Shown here: positions 5,904 to 11,918 of the stretch, piece by piece
How positions within the stretch are numbered: position 1 is the first letter of the stretch
Layout: each line of letters begins with the position of its first letter
Program-made: the position numbers and the translations under genes
Assembly: GCA_021166815.1 (NCBI GenBank)
Contig: JAJPEO010000330.1
Coordinates: 1 to 11,918 of the forward strand
DNA: 11,918 nucleotides
DNA from: Nocardioides sp.
GTDB taxonomy: Bacteria > Actinomycetota > Actinomycetes > Propionibacteriales > Nocardioidaceae
Reading direction: 5' to 3'
The notes under the pieces: model-generated
Told to the model about the DNA's origin: nothing
What the model saw: only the letters and a program-made list of their open reading frames with translations
The model's database searches: none

Positions 5904-7318
5904 GAACCCTCACCGCCCGCCTCGTCGCGGTCGTGGTCGCGCTCGTCACGCTGGCCACCGTGCTGATCGCCGTCGGCACGACGCTGGCCATGCGCGCCCA
6001 CCTCCACGACCGGCTCGACTCCGACGTCCGGATGCTGCTCGGGCGCGGGCCGATGATGGGCCAGGTGCCCGACCGCGGGATGCCGCGTATGGGGATGATG
6101 GACCAGCGGTTCGGCACCCTCCTCGCCACGGTCGACTCCGACGGCACCGCCTCGGGCGTGGTGCTCGTCGAGCAGGACCGGCAGAGCTGGGCCAGCGCGA
6201 GGTCGCTGACCGGCCCCCAGGGCGCGGCGCTCGCGGAGGCCGCCCTGCGCGGGGCCCCCGAGGCCGAGGTGCCGGACCTCGGGACCTACCGCCTCGCCAC
6301 CCGGCAGCGCCCCGGCGGGGCGATGGAGGTCGCCGGCCTGCCCACGAGCGAGGTCGACCGCACCCTCGGGCAGCTGGTCCAGCTCGAGCTGCTGGCCGGG
6401 CTGCTCGGCATCGCCGCCGCCGGCGCGGCAGGGCTGTGGATCGTGCGGCGCCAGCTCACGCCGCTGAGGACCGTGGCGGCGACCGCGCAGTCCGTCACCG
6501 CACTCCCCCTCGCGTCCGGCGACATCGACCTCGCCGAGCGTGTCCCCGACGACCTCGTCGACGAGCACACCGAGGTCGGCCGGGTGGCCGGCGCGCTCAA
6601 CCGGATGCTCGACCACGTCGAGGAGTCGCTGACGGCCCGCCAGCGCAGCGAGCAGCAGGTGCGCCAGTTCGTGGCCGACGCCTCCCACGAGCTGCGTACG
6701 CCACTCGCCACGATCACCGGCTACACGGAGCTGGCGCGGACACGGCCCGAGACCGCGCCGACCGCGCTGGACAAGGTCGAGGACGAGGCCGTGCGCATGA
6801 CCGGCCTGGTCGAGGACCTGCTGCTCCTCGCCCGGTTGGACGCGGGCCGCCCGCTGGCGGCCGAGCCGGTCGACCTGTCGCTGCTCCTGCTCGAGGCTGT
6901 CAACGACGCCCGCGTCGTCGACCCGTCGCGGCAGTGGCGCGTCGTGCTCCCCGAGGAACCCCTCACGGTGACCGGTGACGCGGCGCGGCTGCACCAGGTG
7001 GTCACCAACCTGCTGGCCAACGCCCGACGCCACACGCCGGCCGGCACCGAGGTGACCGTCACCGGTCGCCCGGACGGGTTCGACGTGCACGACGACGGGC
7101 CGGGCTTCGCGCCGGACGTCGCCGACAGGGCCTTCGAGCGGTTCGTCCGGGGCGACACCGCCCGCACCCGCGAGGGCGGCGGTGCGGGGCTCGGGCTCTC
7201 GCTCGTCCACGCCATCGTCGCGGCCCACGGCGGCACCGTCACCCTGCGCAGCGGGCCCGGGGACACGACGGTGGCGGTCCGGCTCGGCCCGGTCAGTACG
7301 AGCGCCCCCGCCCACTGA
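5900..7318 (+). CDS. Sensor histidine kinase, partner of the OmpR-type regulator
   Basis: This 472-residue inner-membrane kinase has a first membrane segment at about 8-30, an external sensor loop at 31-160 and a second segment at about 161-182. A HAMP linker (about 183-235) is followed by the HisKA domain with H263 in ASHELRTPL and the HATPase domain: N370/N374 in VTNLLANARRH, G1 box DDGPG (398-402) and G2 box GAGLGL (428-433). All catalytic motifs are intact. The sensor loop has seven Met within residues 45-67 (LLGRGPMMGQV, GMPRMGMMDQR), unusual for such a loop and reminiscent of Met-rich Cu(I)/Ag(I) ligands; metal sensing is only inferred. The start overlaps the regulator stop by four bases (ATGA). 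The 3' end overlaps the convergent flavin-type gene by 26 bp. Confidence 0.93.
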   Translation: MRTLTARLVAVVVALVTLATVLIAVGTTLAMRAHLHDRLDSDVRMLLGRGPMMGQVPDRGMPRMGMMDQRFGTLLATVDSDGTASGVVLVEQDRQSWASARSLTGPQGAALAEAALRGAPEAEVPDLGTYRLATRQRPGGAMEVAGLPTSEVDRTLGQLVQLELLAGLLGIAAAGAAGLWIVRRQLTPLRTVAATAQSVTALPLASGDIDLAERVPDDLVDEHTEVGRVAGALNRMLDHVEESLTARQRSEQQVRQFVADASHELRTPLATITGYTELARTRPETAPTALDKVEDEAVRMTGLVEDLLLLARLDAGRPLAAEPVDLSLLLLEAVNDARVVDPSRQWRVVLPEEPLTVTGDAARLHQVVTNLLANARRHTPAGTEVTVTGRPDGFDVHDDGPGFAPDVADRAFERFVRGDTARTREGGGAGLGLSLVHAIVAAHGGTVTLRSGPGDTTVAVRLGPVSTSAPAH

Positions 7319-7745
7319 CCACGGGGTGCGGCCAGTGCGTGCCGCCCACCCGGCGCCCGGTGAGCTCGCGCCACGCCAGGCGCAGGAGGACCCGCCGTTC
7401 CCCGCCGGCCCACGGGTGGGGATCCGCACCTCCCTGGGCGGGGACCTGCGACCGCGGGCTCGCCACCCGCTCGCACACGCCGTGGGCGACCACGCTCCAG
7501 CCCCGCAGCCGCTCACCGTCGAGGTGGTCGACCTCGAAGGCCACCTCCGTGCCGGGACCGTAGACGGCGAGCTCGGCGTCGGGGGTCGTACGGAACTCCA
7601 GCGCGTCGCCCACGAGGGCGAAGTTGACCGGCACGATCCGCGGCCCGAACGGAGTCACGAAGGCGACGCGACCCACGACGTCGGTGCCGAGCAGGTCGCG
7701 GCACTCGGCGACGCTCAGCTCGAGGATCTGCCCCCGGTCGTGCAT
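7293..7745 (-). CDS. Pyridoxamine 5'-phosphate oxidase-family split-barrel protein (probable flavin binder)
   Basis: This 150-residue protein shows the pattern of the Pyridox_ox_2 type of FMN-binding split-barrel proteins. It has ILELSVAECRDLLGTDVVGRVAFV (7-30), IVPVNFALVGDALEFRT (37-53), VAFEVDHLD (68-76) and GWSVVAHG (82-89), ending with a basic LTGRR segment. Small members of this group bind FMN or F420 and act as reductases or oxidases on varied substrates; the substrate here is unknown and true PNPOx activity is unlikely. The ATG at 7745 has no Shine-Dalgarno sequence, but CACACT lies six bases upstream, fitting leaderless expression. It lies 66 bp downstream of the Nudix gene on the same strand and ends inside the convergent kinase gene. 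Confidence 0.8.
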   Translation of the reverse strand: MHDRGQILELSVAECRDLLGTDVVGRVAFVTPFGPRIVPVNFALVGDALEFRTTPDAELAVYGPGTEVAFEVDHLDGERLRGWSVVAHGVCERVASPRSQVPAQGGADPHPWAGGERRVLLRLAWRELTGRRVGGTHWPHPVVSGRGRSY

Positions 7746-7751
7746 GCAGCC

Positions 7752-7757
7752 AGTGTG
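7752..7757 (-). promoter_or_regulatory. Candidate -10 element of the split-barrel gene
   Basis: CACACT, then GGCTGC, then ATG on the minus strand. The position is the same as at the other leaderless-looking starts in this window, though the hexamer has C instead of T at its first base. The evidence is weak on its own. Confidence 0.3.
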
Positions 7758-7811
7758 CGCCCGCCCCCACCGGAGCGCGAGGGCCGAGGGACCCTTCCCG
7801 GTCGAGCAGCC

Positions 7812-8504
7812 TCAGCCGCGCGTGATGGGGAAGTTGAGGTCGTGGACCTCGTCGCGGGCCGCGCGGTAGAGCGCTGCCGGTCGGCCCTTGCCGGTCGGGG
7901 ACAGCCGGCTCTCCCCCGTGGGCACGACCAGGTCCTCGGTCTGCTTGACCTTGCGGGTGAAGTTGCCGGGGTCGATCTGGCACCCCCACACGGCCTCGTA
8001 GACCCCGCGGAGCTCGCTCAGCGAGAAGGTCTCCCCGACGAAGAAGGTCGCCAACGAGGTGTACTCCAGGCGCGCCCGCACCCGCTCGACGGCGTCGGCG
8101 AGGATCTTGGCGTGGTCGAAGGCCAGCCGGTCGGGCCGGGCCAGCAGCCGGTCGACGGCGTGCCACCCGGCGTCAACGGCGTCGTCGCGGCCCTCGACGG
8201 CCAGCGGCTCGGGCAGGACGGCGACGTGGGCGACGCTCACCACGCGGCCCCGGGGGTCGCGCCCGGGGGCGCCGTAGGTGCGCAGCTGCTCCACGCTCAC
8301 GCCGGCCAGCCCGGTCTCCTCGCCGAGCTCGCGCAGGGCCGCGTCGACGAGGTCCTCGTCCTCGTCGACGAAGCCGCCGGGCAGCGCCAGCCGCCCCCGG
8401 AACGGCTCGTTGCGGCGCGTGACCATCAGCGCCTGGAGCTCCCCCAGGTGCAGGGTGAGGGCGGCGACGTCGACGGTGAGCGCGACGGAGGCGTGGGCGG
8501 GCAT
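7812..8504 (-). CDS. Nudix domain plus winged-helix protein, NrtR-like regulator
   Basis: This 230-residue protein has two parts. The N-terminal Nudix fold (about 5-140) contains a complete Nudix box: G44-x5-E50-x7-R58-E59-L60-x-E62-E63-x-G65-L66. The C-terminal part (about 146-215: [27 protein letters not shown]...GNFTRKVKQ...GRPAALYR) matches the winged-helix domain of Nudix-related transcription regulators (NrtR). Those proteins bind ADP-ribose or related compounds and usually repress NAD metabolism genes. Because the Nudix box is intact, hydrolase activity remains possible. It is transcribed divergently from the monooxygenase/dehydrogenase pair across 56 bp, so a local regulatory role is plausible. 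The ATG at 8504 is preceded by TATGGT six bases upstream, a leaderless arrangement. No NAD biosynthesis gene is visible nearby. Confidence 0.85.
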   Translation of the reverse strand: MPAHASVALTVDVAALTLHLGELQALMVTRRNEPFRGRLALPGGFVDEDEDLVDAALRELGEETGLAGVSVEQLRTYGAPGRDPRGRVVSVAHVAVLPEPLAVEGRDDAVDAGWHAVDRLLARPDRLAFDHAKILADAVERVRARLEYTSLATFFVGETFSLSELRGVYEAVWGCQIDPGNFTRKVKQTEDLVVPTGESRLSPTGKGRPAALYRAARDEVHDLNFPITRG

Positions 8505-8510
8505 CCCTCC

Positions 8511-8516
8511 ACCATA
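8511..8516 (-). promoter_or_regulatory. Candidate -10 element of the Nudix-regulator gene
   Basis: TATGGT, a full TANNNT match, is followed by GGAGGG and the ATG at 8504. The purine run touches the start codon and is too close to serve as a normal ribosome site, so a leaderless mRNA is the simpler reading. Confidence 0.5.
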
Positions 8517-8532
8517 ATTTGTCGTCGCAACA

Positions 8533-8555
8533 ACTGTGACAGTGCTTTACAGTGC
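8533..8555 (+). promoter_or_regulatory. Candidate operator in the Nudix regulator / monooxygenase divergent region
   Basis: ACTGT-G-ACAGT (8533-8543) is a perfect 11-base inverted repeat. The sequence ACAGTGC then occurs twice, at 8539-8545 and 8549-8555, with a 10-bp period, and the second copy covers the proposed -10 of the monooxygenase. A protein binding here would block that promoter. The neighbouring Nudix/winged-helix protein is the obvious candidate, but there is no direct evidence. Confidence 0.4.
8548..8553 (+). promoter_or_regulatory. Candidate -10 element of the monooxygenase-dehydrogenase operon
   Basis: TACAGT matches TANNNT and ends seven bases before the ATG at 8561, placing the transcript start at the start codon. 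It also argues against the GTG at 8552 as a start, since that codon lies within the hexamer. No good -35 is visible at 16-18 bp, which would suit a regulated promoter. Confidence 0.5.
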
Positions 8556-8560
8556 GGGCC

Positions 8561-10078
8561 ATGGTGTCGAGCCCGTCCCCGCTGCCCGTCATTCCCGCCG
8601 AGGTGGACCACCTCGTCGTCGGCGCCGGGTTCGGTGGCATCGGTGCCGCCATCAAGCTCGACGAGGCCGGCGAGCGCGACTGGCTGGTCGTGGAGAAGGA
8701 CGACGACGTCGGCGGCACCTGGCGCGCCAACACCTACCCCGGCGCCGCCTGCGACGTGCCGAGCCAGCTCTACTCCTTCTCCTTCGCGCCCCACCGCGAG
8801 TGGTCGATGTCCTTCTCCCCGCAGCCCGAGATCGAGGCCTACATCCAGAGGGTCGCCCGCGAGGCCGGCATCCTCGACCGCTTCCGCTTCGGCACCCGCA
8901 TGGAGTCGGCCGCCTGGGACGAGGACGCCCTGCGGTGGCGGGTCCGGCTGAGCCGCGCCGGTGTGGCGTACGACGTCTCCGCGCGGACCCTGATCACCGG
9001 CTCCGGCGGGCTGTCGGAGCCGCGGTTGCCCGACATCGACGGCATCGACTCCTTCGGCGGCGCGATCTTCCACAGCGCCCGTTGGGAGCACTCGGTCGAC
9101 CTCACCGGCAAGCGCGTCGCCGTGATCGGCACGGGCGCCTCGGCGATCCAGATCATCCCGGAGCTGCAGAAGGTCGCCGGGCGCCTCGACGTCCACCAGC
9201 GCACCGCCCCCTACGTCATCCCCCGCAACGACCGCACCTACTCTCGCCTCGAGCGCACCGCGCTGCGGCGCCTGCCGGGGCTGGGCAGGGCCTACCGCAC
9301 CGGCATCTACTGGGGACGCGAGCTCTACGTCCCCGCGTTCGCGAAGCAGCCCCGGCTGGCGTGGCCCGCGGTGCAGATGGCGAAGCTCAACCGCGAGAAG
9401 GCCATCAAGGACCCCGACCTGCTGCGCAAGGTCACCCCGACGTTCCAGCTCGGCTGCAAGAGGGTGCTGATCTCGAGCACCTACTACCCCGCCCTCGCCT
9501 CGCCCAACGTCGACCTGGTCACCGACCGCATCTCCGCGATCACACCGACGGGCATCGTCACCGCCGACGCCACCGGCGCCCGGACCGAGCGCGAGGTCGA
9601 CGTCATCGTCGTCGCGACCGGCTTCCAGACCACCGAGCAGCCGATCGCCGACCACATCACCGGCCGCGACGGGGTCAACCTCGGCGACCTGTGGCGCAAG
9701 GAGGGCATGGCCTCGTACAAGGGCACGACCACGCGCGGCTTCCCCAACCTCTTCCAGCTCGTCGGCGCCAACACCACGCTGGGCCACTCCTCGATGGTGT
9801 TCATGATCGAGAGCCAGCTGGCGTACGTCGTGGACGCGATCCGCACGATGCGCGCCCACCGCTACGCCGCGGTCGAGCCCAGGCAGGACGCCCAGGACGC
9901 GTGGAACGACGACCTGCAGCGGCGCCTGGCGAAATCGGTGTGGAACACCGGCGGCTGCTCGAGCTGGTACCTCGACGCCCACGGCCGCAACACCGTCGTC
10001 TGGCCGCGCAGCACCTTCGCCTTCCGGCGCGAGCTCGCCCGGTGGGACCCCACGGCCTACGACCTCGTCGCCGGCTGA
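8561..10078 (+). CDS. FAD-dependent Baeyer-Villiger-type monooxygenase
   Basis: This 505-residue flavoprotein is expected to use NADPH and O2 to insert oxygen next to a ketone, giving esters or lactones. The FAD-binding Rossmann motif GAGFGG (21-26) is followed by VGGTWRANTYPGAACDVPS (50-68), the region typical of type I Baeyer-Villiger enzymes. The family fingerprint FxGxxxHxxxW is met by F165, G167, H171 and W175. The NADP-binding motif GTGASA (190-195) follows, then ATGF near 350 and the C-terminal NTGGCSSWY...GRNTVVWP segment. Length and motifs are complete. The natural substrate cannot be read from sequence. ATG 8561 is preferred over GTG 8552 because of the -10 element. A short-chain dehydrogenase follows 32 bp later, suggesting an alcohol-ketone-ester route. 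Confidence 0.92.
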   Translation: MVSSPSPLPVIPAEVDHLVVGAGFGGIGAAIKLDEAGERDWLVVEKDDDVGGTWRANTYPGAACDVPSQLYSFSFAPHREWSMSFSPQPEIEAYIQRVAREAGILDRFRFGTRMESAAWDEDALRWRVRLSRAGVAYDVSARTLITGSGGLSEPRLPDIDGIDSFGGAIFHSARWEHSVDLTGKRVAVIGTGASAIQIIPELQKVAGRLDVHQRTAPYVIPRNDRTYSRLERTALRRLPGLGRAYRTGIYWGRELYVPAFAKQPRLAWPAVQMAKLNREKAIKDPDLLRKVTPTFQLGCKRVLISSTYYPALASPNVDLVTDRISAITPTGIVTADATGARTEREVDVIVVATGFQTTEQPIADHITGRDGVNLGDLWRKEGMASYKGTTTRGFPNLFQLVGANTTLGHSSMVFMIESQLAYVVDAIRTMRAHRYAAVEPRQDAQDAWNDDLQRRLAKSVWNTGGCSSWYLDAHGRNTVVWPRSTFAFRRELARWDPTAYDLVAG

Positions 10079-10110
10079 GGCCGTCGCCCCCCCCCGATCC
10101 AGGAGGACCC

Positions 10111-10938
10111 ATGCCACTGCGCACCGTCGAGGACAAGGTGGTCGTCATCACCGGCGCCGGATCGGGCATCGGCCGCGAGCTGGCCCTGCGCGTCGCCCGG
10201 GGCGGCGGCCTGCTCGCACTCTCCGACTGGGACGAGGCGGGCCTGGCCGAGACGGTCCAGGGTGTGCGGGACGCGGGCGCGACCGTCTCGTCCTCCGTCC
10301 TCGACGTGTCCGACCGGGCGGCGATGCAGGCCTGGGCCGCCGACGTGGTGGCCGAGCACGGCCGCGTCGAGATGGTCGTCAACAACGCCGGCGTGACGCT
10401 CACCGGTGCCGCGCTCGACCTGGGCTACGACGACATCGACTGGATCCTCGGGGTCAACCTCGGCGGCGTCATCACCGGCACCAAGGAGTTCCTGCCCCAC
10501 CTCATCGCCTCGGGCAACGGCGCCCTGGTCAACATCTCGTCCCTCTTCGGGCTGCTGTCGGTCCCGGGGCAGTCGCTCTACAACGCCACCAAGTACGCCG
10601 TACGCGGCTTCACCGAGGCGGTGCGCGAGGAGATGCTCCTCGAGCGGCACCCCGTCACCGTCACGTGCGTGCACCCCGGCGGCGTGCGCACCGGCATCTC
10701 CCGCCACGGCCGCAAGGCCCCCGGCGTCGACGCCGAGGCGATCGACACCCGTTTCGAGGAGAGGCTCGCCCGCACCACCGCGGAGAAGGCGGCCCAGGTG
10801 ATCCTCGACGGAGCCCTGTCGGGCCAGGCCCGCGTGCTCGTCGGCCGCGACGCCCACCTGCTCCACCACTTCGCGCGCCTCAGCGGCGCGCGCTACCAGG
10901 ACGTCGTCGCCGGGGTCTACCGCCGGATGATGCCCTGA
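10111..10938 (+). CDS. Short-chain dehydrogenase/reductase (SDR family)
   Basis: This 275-residue oxidoreductase of the classical SDR type interconverts alcohols and carbonyls with NAD(P). It has the cofactor motif TGAGSGIG (14-21), D64 in VLDVSD, NNAG (90-93), N115 and the catalytic S143, Y156 and K160 (YNATK). D38 in LSDWD after the second strand favours NAD over NADP. The C-terminal tail of about 45 residues (QARVLVGRDAHLLHHFARL...YRRMMP) is shared with actinobacterial SDRs that sit beside monooxygenases. The start has a strong AGGAGG at 10101-10106, four bases before the ATG, unlike the leaderless starts elsewhere in the window. It is probably cotranscribed with the upstream monooxygenase, either supplying its ketone or processing a product. 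Confidence 0.92.
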   Translation: MPLRTVEDKVVVITGAGSGIGRELALRVARGGGLLALSDWDEAGLAETVQGVRDAGATVSSSVLDVSDRAAMQAWAADVVAEHGRVEMVVNNAGVTLTGAALDLGYDDIDWILGVNLGGVITGTKEFLPHLIASGNGALVNISSLFGLLSVPGQSLYNATKYAVRGFTEAVREEMLLERHPVTVTCVHPGGVRTGISRHGRKAPGVDAEAIDTRFEERLARTTAEKAAQVILDGALSGQARVLVGRDAHLLHHFARLSGARYQDVVAGVYRRMMP

Positions 10939-10976
10939 CCGGTCACGAACCCCCGCCTGGCGGTAGGAATGGGGGC

Positions 10977-11558
10977 ATGGACCCGTTCACCCCAGTCCGC
11001 TGCCACATGTCGAAGTGGGGCGACCGCCCGCACTGGCGCTTCGAGGGCACCTACCTCGGCGAGGACGACCACGGCCGCTGGATCGGCTTCCCCGCCGGCA
11101 CCCACAACGCGCGACCGGGGTTCGCCTTCGACTCCGAGGTGGACTGCGTGACGCTGGTGCCGCACGACGGCTGGTTCCTCGCCACCTTCCACGCACCCGG
11201 CATCTGGTGCGACCTGTACGTCGACATGGCCACTCCGGCGGTGTGGCGCGGCGACCTCCTCACCTCCACCGACCTCGACCTCGACGTGATCCGGATGGCC
11301 CCGACGCCGCCGGTGGCCAGCCCCCTCGCGCCCCAGAACGCCAAGGCTCCCTGGGGCGAGGTCTTCGTGGACGACGAGGACGAGTTCGCCGAGCACACCA
11401 CGCTGTTCGGCTATCCACCTGAGGTGGTCACCGCTGCCCGGAACAGCGCCGACGCCGTCCTGGCCGCGGCACGGGACCGCACCCCGCCCTTCGACGGCGC
11501 GCACCAGCCCTGGCTGGACCTGGTGCCGCAGCTCCCGGTCAGCTCTCCTCGCGCTTGA
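10977..11558 (+). CDS. DUF402 domain protein
   Basis: This 193-residue cytoplasmic protein shows the DUF402 pattern: GRWIGFPAGT (33-42), GWFLATFHAPGIWCDLYVDMATP (65-87), LDLDVIRM (100-107) and DEDEFAEH...YPPEV (133-150), with the conserved Asp/Glu cluster that binds metal in this family. Characterised members (FomD and related phosphatases) hydrolyse nucleotide diphosphates or CMP-linked intermediates; the substrate here is unknown. The ATG at 10977 has AGGA at 10965-10968 with eight-base spacing. It lies 38 bp after the dehydrogenase on the same strand and could be read through from that operon, although no functional link is apparent. Its end overlaps the convergent exporter gene by 20 bp. 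Confidence 0.85.
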   Translation: MDPFTPVRCHMSKWGDRPHWRFEGTYLGEDDHGRWIGFPAGTHNARPGFAFDSEVDCVTLVPHDGWFLATFHAPGIWCDLYVDMATPAVWRGDLLTSTDLDLDVIRMAPTPPVASPLAPQNAKAPWGEVFVDDEDEFAEHTTLFGYPPEVVTAARNSADAVLAAARDRTPPFDGAHQPWLDLVPQLPVSSPRA

Positions 11559-11918
11559 GGGCTCGCCGCTCGGCGCGGGTGAGGGCCCGGAACGGGCCGA
11601 CCAGTCGCGGCCCGGCCAGCCGGTCCTCGAGCCGCCGGGCCTCGCGCTTGACCGGCTGGGCGACGTACTCCCCGAGGATCACCCCCGAGGCCAGCGCGAT
11701 CGCCACCGAGATCGCGGTGATCAGGGCCAGCAGTCCCTGGGAGGTCGACAAACCGCCCTCCGCAAGCAGGGACAGCCCGCGGTAGATCGACAGGCCGGGC
11801 AGGAAGGGCACGATCGCGGGCACCGCCACCACGAGCGGAGGGACGCGGACCCGGCCGGCGACGGCGTACGCCACGAGGCCGATGAAGAACGCCGCGGCGC
11901 CGGCAGCGACCGCGGTGC
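11539..11918 (-). CDS. ThrE-type threonine/serine exporter, C-terminal part (5' end beyond window)
   Basis: The open frame continues to the right edge, so only the last 125 or so residues are seen. Hydrophobic segments (AAFFIGLVAYAVA, LVVAVPAIVPFLPGL, GLLALITAISVAIALASGVILG) are separated by the signature VPAIVPFLPGLSIYRGL. It ends in a basic cytosolic tail after GEYVAQPVKREARR. This matches the C-terminal membrane domain of the ThrE family, exporters of threonine and serine described from Corynebacterium. The GTG at 11874 is internal to the family alignment and is not the real start. The gene is convergent with the DUF402 gene and overlaps it by 20 bp. Confidence 0.82.
   Translation of the reverse strand, partial: TAVAAGAAAFFIGLVAYAVAGRVRVPPLVVAVPAIVPFLPGLSIYRGLSLLAEGGLSTSQGLLALITAISVAIALASGVILGEYVAQPVKREARRLEDRLAGPRLVGPFRALTRAERRALKREES

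Noticed and set aside
5879..7516. Minus-strand open frame (545 codons) opposite the histidine kinase
   Set aside because: The sense strand encodes a kinase with every catalytic motif intact. The antisense product is low-complexity and has no family features.
8426..10117. Minus-strand open frame (563 codons) opposite the monooxygenase
   Set aside because: Val/Asp/Gly/Arg-rich shadow of the monooxygenase gene. It would also run into the Nudix gene in a different frame.

Overview
This is a high-GC actinobacterial chromosome segment. The start-codon contexts, strong GC codon bias and gene families fit Actinobacteria. The intergenic repeat of the form GGTTTCGAGGCTCG...CTCGCACCTCAACC is one I associate with Nocardioides and relatives, so Nocardioidaceae is my best guess (an inference from memory, not a search).

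Layout. Bases 1-608 are the orfA end of an IS3-family insertion sequence on the minus strand. orfA is complete, orfB is cut by the left edge, and the terminal inverted repeat ends at 608. Bases 609-837 hold no gene but a cluster of palindromic intergenic repeats, including two perfect 49-bp copies. Next on the minus strand is hrpA (838-4629), a full DEAH-box RNA helicase. Upstream of it, 45 bp away on the same strand, is a small single-pass membrane protein with a Met/Gln/Gly-rich tail (4675-5079).

Divergent from that small gene is an OmpR-type response regulator (5190-5903) overlapping its histidine kinase (5900-7318). The shared 110-bp control region is strikingly symmetric. Both start codons sit in near-identical 15-base sequences, and two pairs of CTGTGSG boxes with 11-bp period lie at mirror positions. 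The kinase's sensor loop and the small protein's tail both carry Met-Met clusters. I read this as one autoregulated sensory unit, possibly metal- or redox-responsive; this is the most interesting part of the window.

The right half holds a split-barrel flavin/PNPOx-family protein (minus) and a Nudix-plus-winged-helix protein of the NrtR type (minus). Divergent from the latter is a probable two-gene operon of a Baeyer-Villiger-type flavin monooxygenase and a short-chain dehydrogenase. A DUF402 protein follows, then the C-terminal part of a ThrE-type threonine/serine exporter running off the right edge (minus). Several genes appear to be leaderless: a -10-like hexamer lies 6-7 bases before the ATG and there is no properly spaced Shine-Dalgarno sequence.

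The larger open frames opposite hrpA, the kinase and the monooxygenase are shadows of high-GC coding sequence. No tRNA, rRNA or CRISPR array was seen.
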